From Couchioplanes azureus (GTDB lineage: Bacteria; Actinomycetota; Actinomycetes; Mycobacteriales; Micromonosporaceae), in the NCBI RefSeq assembly GCF_014648355.1, contig NZ_BMQY01000002.1:642389-706388 (forward strand): DNA of 64,000 nt, in the 5' to 3' direction. How positions within the stretch are numbered: the stretch's first letter is position 1; every line of letters begins with the position of its first letter. The notes below the pieces were generated by a model. That model was not told where the DNA came from, did not search any database, and saw nothing but the letters and a program-made list of their open reading frames with translations. Shown here piece by piece: positions 61,753 to 64,000 of this stretch. The position numbers were made by a program, and so were the translations under genes.

Positions 61753-62322
61753 TCAGGCCTCGGTGGGGTCGTCTCCGCGATCGAGCGCGTCCCACGCCGC
61801 CCTCGTGTCGACCGGCCGGTCGGCGCCGGCCCGCCCGGCCTCGCCGGCCGGCGGCGCCGCGGGCGCCGGCGGGCGGCGCTCGTAGCGCGCCCCCATGGAC
61901 GGCCACTCGTGGCCGTGCCGCAGCGCCCGCCAGCCGCCGGCCACCACCAGCAGCCCGCCGAGGACGCAGACGACCGGCCCGAGCGTGGCGCCCGCGCCGG
62001 CCGCTCCGGCCTCGGCCCCGCTGCGGCCCAGGACCGCCCCGGCGGCCACCGCGGCGCCGGCGAGCGCCAGCAACGCGCCCAGCCCGCGCCGGGCCACGCC
62101 CCGGGTGGCGAGCAGCGCGCCGGCTCCGGCCAGCGCGGCCAGTGCCAGGCCGACCACCCACGGCGCGAGGTCGGCGCCGGTGCGCGCCGTGGTCAGGTCG
62201 CTCAGGCCCGGCCGGGTGGTCACCTCGACCGCCCAGGTGCGGGTGATGCCGTAGAGCGCCAGGCCGGCGCCCGCGGCGCAGCACAGGACCGTCACGCCGA
62301 GCCTGCGGCCGGAACCGGTCAC
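61753..62322 (-). CDS. Trp-region conserved membrane protein (TIGR02234 type)
   Basis: This 189-residue protein has four hydrophobic helices (LGVTVLCCAAGAGLALYGITRTWAVE, LAPWVVGLALAALAGAGALLA, GLGALLALAGAAVAAGAVLG, VVCVLGGLLVVAGGWRAL) and a hydrophilic tail. It matches by position and pattern the membrane protein that follows trpE in actinobacteria. Its role is unknown. GTG at 62322 overlaps the trpE stop. Ends 18 bases from the forward gene. Confidence 0.85.
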   Translation of the reverse strand: MTGSGRRLGVTVLCCAAGAGLALYGITRTWAVEVTTRPGLSDLTTARTGADLAPWVVGLALAALAGAGALLATRGVARRGLGALLALAGAAVAAGAVLGRSGAEAGAAGAGATLGPVVCVLGGLLVVAGGWRALRHGHEWPSMGARYERRPPAPAAPPAGEAGRAGADRPVDTRAAWDALDRGDDPTEA

Positions 62323-63860
62323 CGGGCGGCGCGCAGGGTCTCGGCGGCGGCGATCGCGGCGAGCACGGCGGCGGCCTTGTTGCGGGTCTCCTGCTCCTCG
62401 GCGGCCGGGTCGGAGTCGGCCACGATGCCGGCTCCCGCGCCGACGTACGCCGTGCCGCCACGCATCAGCGCCGTACGGATCGCGATGGCCATGTCCATGT
62501 CGCCGGCGAAGCCGAAGTAGCCGACCGTGCCGCCGTACAGGCCGCGGCGGGTCGGTTCCAGGCTCTCGATGATCTCCATGGCCCGGACCTTCGGCGCGCC
62601 CGACAGCGTGCCGGCCGGGAACGTCGCGGCGAGCGCGTCGAAGGCCGTCCGGTCGTCGCGCAGCTCGCCGACGACCGTGGAGACGATGTGCATGACGTGG
62701 CTGTAGCGCTCGATGCGCGCGAAATCCGGCACCTCGACCGTGCCCGCGCGGCAGACCCGGCCCAGGTCGTTGCGCCCCAGGTCGACGAGCATCACGTGCT
62801 CGGCGCGCTCCTTCGGGTCGGCGAGCAGCTCGGCGGCGAGGGCGTTGTCGCGCTCCGGGGTCGCACCGCGCCACCGGGTGCCGGCGATGGGGTGCAGCAG
62901 GGCCCGGCGTACGCCCCCGTCGGCGGCGCTGACCTTGAGGTGCGCCTCCGGCGACGAGCCGACGATGTCGAAGTCGTCGAACCGCAGCAGATACATGTAC
63001 GGACTGGGGTTCGTCGCCCGCAGCACCCGGTAGACGTCCAGCGGGTCGGCGTCGGTGGCCCGCTCGAAGCGCTGCGCGACGACGATCTGGAAGCACTCGC
63101 CGGCCCGGATCGCCTCCTTGGCCGCGGCGACCGCCTTCTGGTAGTCGCCCGGCGCGGTACGGCTGACCACGTCGCCGGCCGGCGCCCGCTCCACCGTGGA
63201 GATCATCGGCGGGGTGGGCCGGGACAGCGCGGTGGTCATCGCGTCGAGACGCCCCACCGCCTGGTGGTACGCGGCGCGCGCGGTCTCCGCGTCGGCGCCG
63301 GCGGGCAGCACCGCGTTGGCGACCAGGATCGCCGAACCGTCGAAGTGGTCCAGCACCACGAGGTCGGTGGCGAGCATCATGCCCAGCTCGGGCAAGGGAA
63401 GGTCGTCCTCGGCGGTGGCGGGCAGGCGCTCGAACCGGCGGACCAGGTCGTAGCTGAGATATCCGACCATGCCGCCGGTCAGCGGAGGCAGCCCGTCGCC
63501 GGTCCGTTCCCCGCCCGGCGCGGCGAGCGCCGCGACCGTCTCCCGCAGGGCGGCCACCGGGTCACCGCCCATCGGTACGCCCGCCGGCGGGCTGCCCAGC
63601 CAGACCGCGGCACCGTCGCGCTCGACCAGCGTGGCGGCGCTGCGCACCCCGACGAAGGAGTAGCGCGACCAGGCCGCGGACCCGGCGCCCTGCTCGGCGG
63701 ACTCCAGCAGGAAGGTGCCCGGGCCGCCGGCGAGCTTGCGGTAGACCCCGATGGGCGTCTCCCCGTCGGCGAGCAGCCGCCGGGTCACCGGCACCACCCG
63801 GCGGCGCGCCGCCTCGGCGACGAAACCGGCCTCGTCGGGCGTCACGGCACCGCTGGTCAT
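62319..63860 (-). CDS. trpE: Anthranilate synthase component I
   Basis: TrpE makes anthranilate from chorismate. This 513-residue protein has the Trp feedback motif LLES ([10 protein letters not shown]), [47 protein letters not shown] and [31 protein letters not shown]. The chorismate-site residues appear intact. ATG at 63860 has GGAGGA upstream and overlaps the hisI stop. The glutaminase partner is not in the window. Confidence 0.97.
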   Translation of the reverse strand: MTSGAVTPDEAGFVAEAARRRVVPVTRRLLADGETPIGVYRKLAGGPGTFLLESAEQGAGSAAWSRYSFVGVRSAATLVERDGAAVWLGSPPAGVPMGGDPVAALRETVAALAAPGGERTGDGLPPLTGGMVGYLSYDLVRRFERLPATAEDDLPLPELGMMLATDLVVLDHFDGSAILVANAVLPAGADAETARAAYHQAVGRLDAMTTALSRPTPPMISTVERAPAGDVVSRTAPGDYQKAVAAAKEAIRAGECFQIVVAQRFERATDADPLDVYRVLRATNPSPYMYLLRFDDFDIVGSSPEAHLKVSAADGGVRRALLHPIAGTRWRGATPERDNALAAELLADPKERAEHVMLVDLGRNDLGRVCRAGTVEVPDFARIERYSHVMHIVSTVVGELRDDRTAFDALAATFPAGTLSGAPKVRAMEIIESLEPTRRGLYGGTVGYFGFAGDMDMAIAIRTALMRGGTAYVGAGAGIVADSDPAAEEQETRNKAAAVLAAIAAAETLRAAR

Positions 63861-64000
63861 GAGTTCTCCTCCGGGCGCTCGACGGGCAGCTCGTCGCTGA
63901 AGCACGTACGCGTCCCCGTGTGGCAGGCCGCGCCGACCTGGTCCACCGTGACCAGCAGGGCGTCGCCGTCGCAGTCCAGGGCGACGGAACGGACGTACTG
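63857..64000 (-). CDS. hisI: Phosphoribosyl-AMP cyclohydrolase, C-terminal end
   Basis: The last 47 codons read [30 protein letters not shown], the HisI zinc-site end with conserved Cys and His. The gene starts beyond the window. Its stop overlaps the trpE ATG (ATGA), so histidine and tryptophan genes are coupled here. Confidence 0.93.
   Translation of the reverse strand, partial: QYVRSVALDCDGDALLVTVDQVGAACHTGTRTCFSDELPVERPEENS

Overview
The window is very GC-rich and has the codon bias of an actinomycete. Its gene order (whiA, yvcK, rapZ, uvrC, then uvrA, uvrB, coaE, rpsA, polA, a liv transporter, an ANTAR regulator, pyk, gltDB, lgt, trpABC, trpE, hisI) matches the chromosomal core of Streptomyces and Micromonosporaceae. 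Mycothiol-type enzymes, many GTG and TTG starts and the gene content favour Micromonosporaceae (Actinoplanes-like). This is an inference, because no 16S gene is present.

Layout. 1-3.3 kb: WhiA (cut by the window edge), YvcK and RapZ on the minus strand. 3.5-10 kb: UvrC, a Rieske lipoprotein and UvrA. 10-16 kb: RsgA, a mycothiol-type isomerase and a metallo-hydrolase, a ClpP-like protein that has lost its catalytic triad, a divergent second ribosomal protein L11, and BipA/TypA. 16-19 kb: TerC behind a probable manganese riboswitch, then a tandem GNAT protein. 19-32 kb: UvrB, CoaE-GrpB, ribosomal protein S1, a methyltransferase, two small DUF proteins, an ArsR repressor and DNA polymerase I. 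32-40 kb: a polar amino-acid ABC transporter and a branched-chain amino-acid ABC transporter, probably one run of eight genes. 40-46 kb: ANTAR regulator, a tRNA with anticodon CAA, an HdeD-like membrane protein, TesB and pyruvate kinase. 45-51 kb: glutamate synthase. 51-57 kb: accessory genes and gene debris (GNAT, HAD, nitronate monooxygenase with a divergent HxlR regulator, an internally deleted GNAT, a truncated TerD-like protein, a frameshifted FAD monooxygenase). 57-64 kb: lgt, trpA, trpB, a 27-codon trpM-like ORF, trpC, a short forward gene, a TIGR02234-type membrane protein, trpE and the end of hisI.

How the genes work together. All three subunits of the UvrABC excinuclease are here with Pol I, which fills the gap. 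Glutamate synthase, the two amino-acid transporters and the trp genes make a nitrogen and amino-acid block. RsgA, the L11 paralogue and BipA all act at or near the ribosomal GTPase centre.

Two things stand out. The first is the pair of divergent paralogues next to bipA: an L11 without its proline-rich N-terminal loop, and a ClpP without Ser, His or Asp. The second is a window-wide habit of GC-rich short tandem repeats. Some sit in frame inside conserved proteins (YvcK, UvrC, GNAT). Others begin inside the 3' end of a gene and run past its stop codon (terC, GNAT, arsR).

All calls come from reading the sequence and translations by eye. No database search was run.
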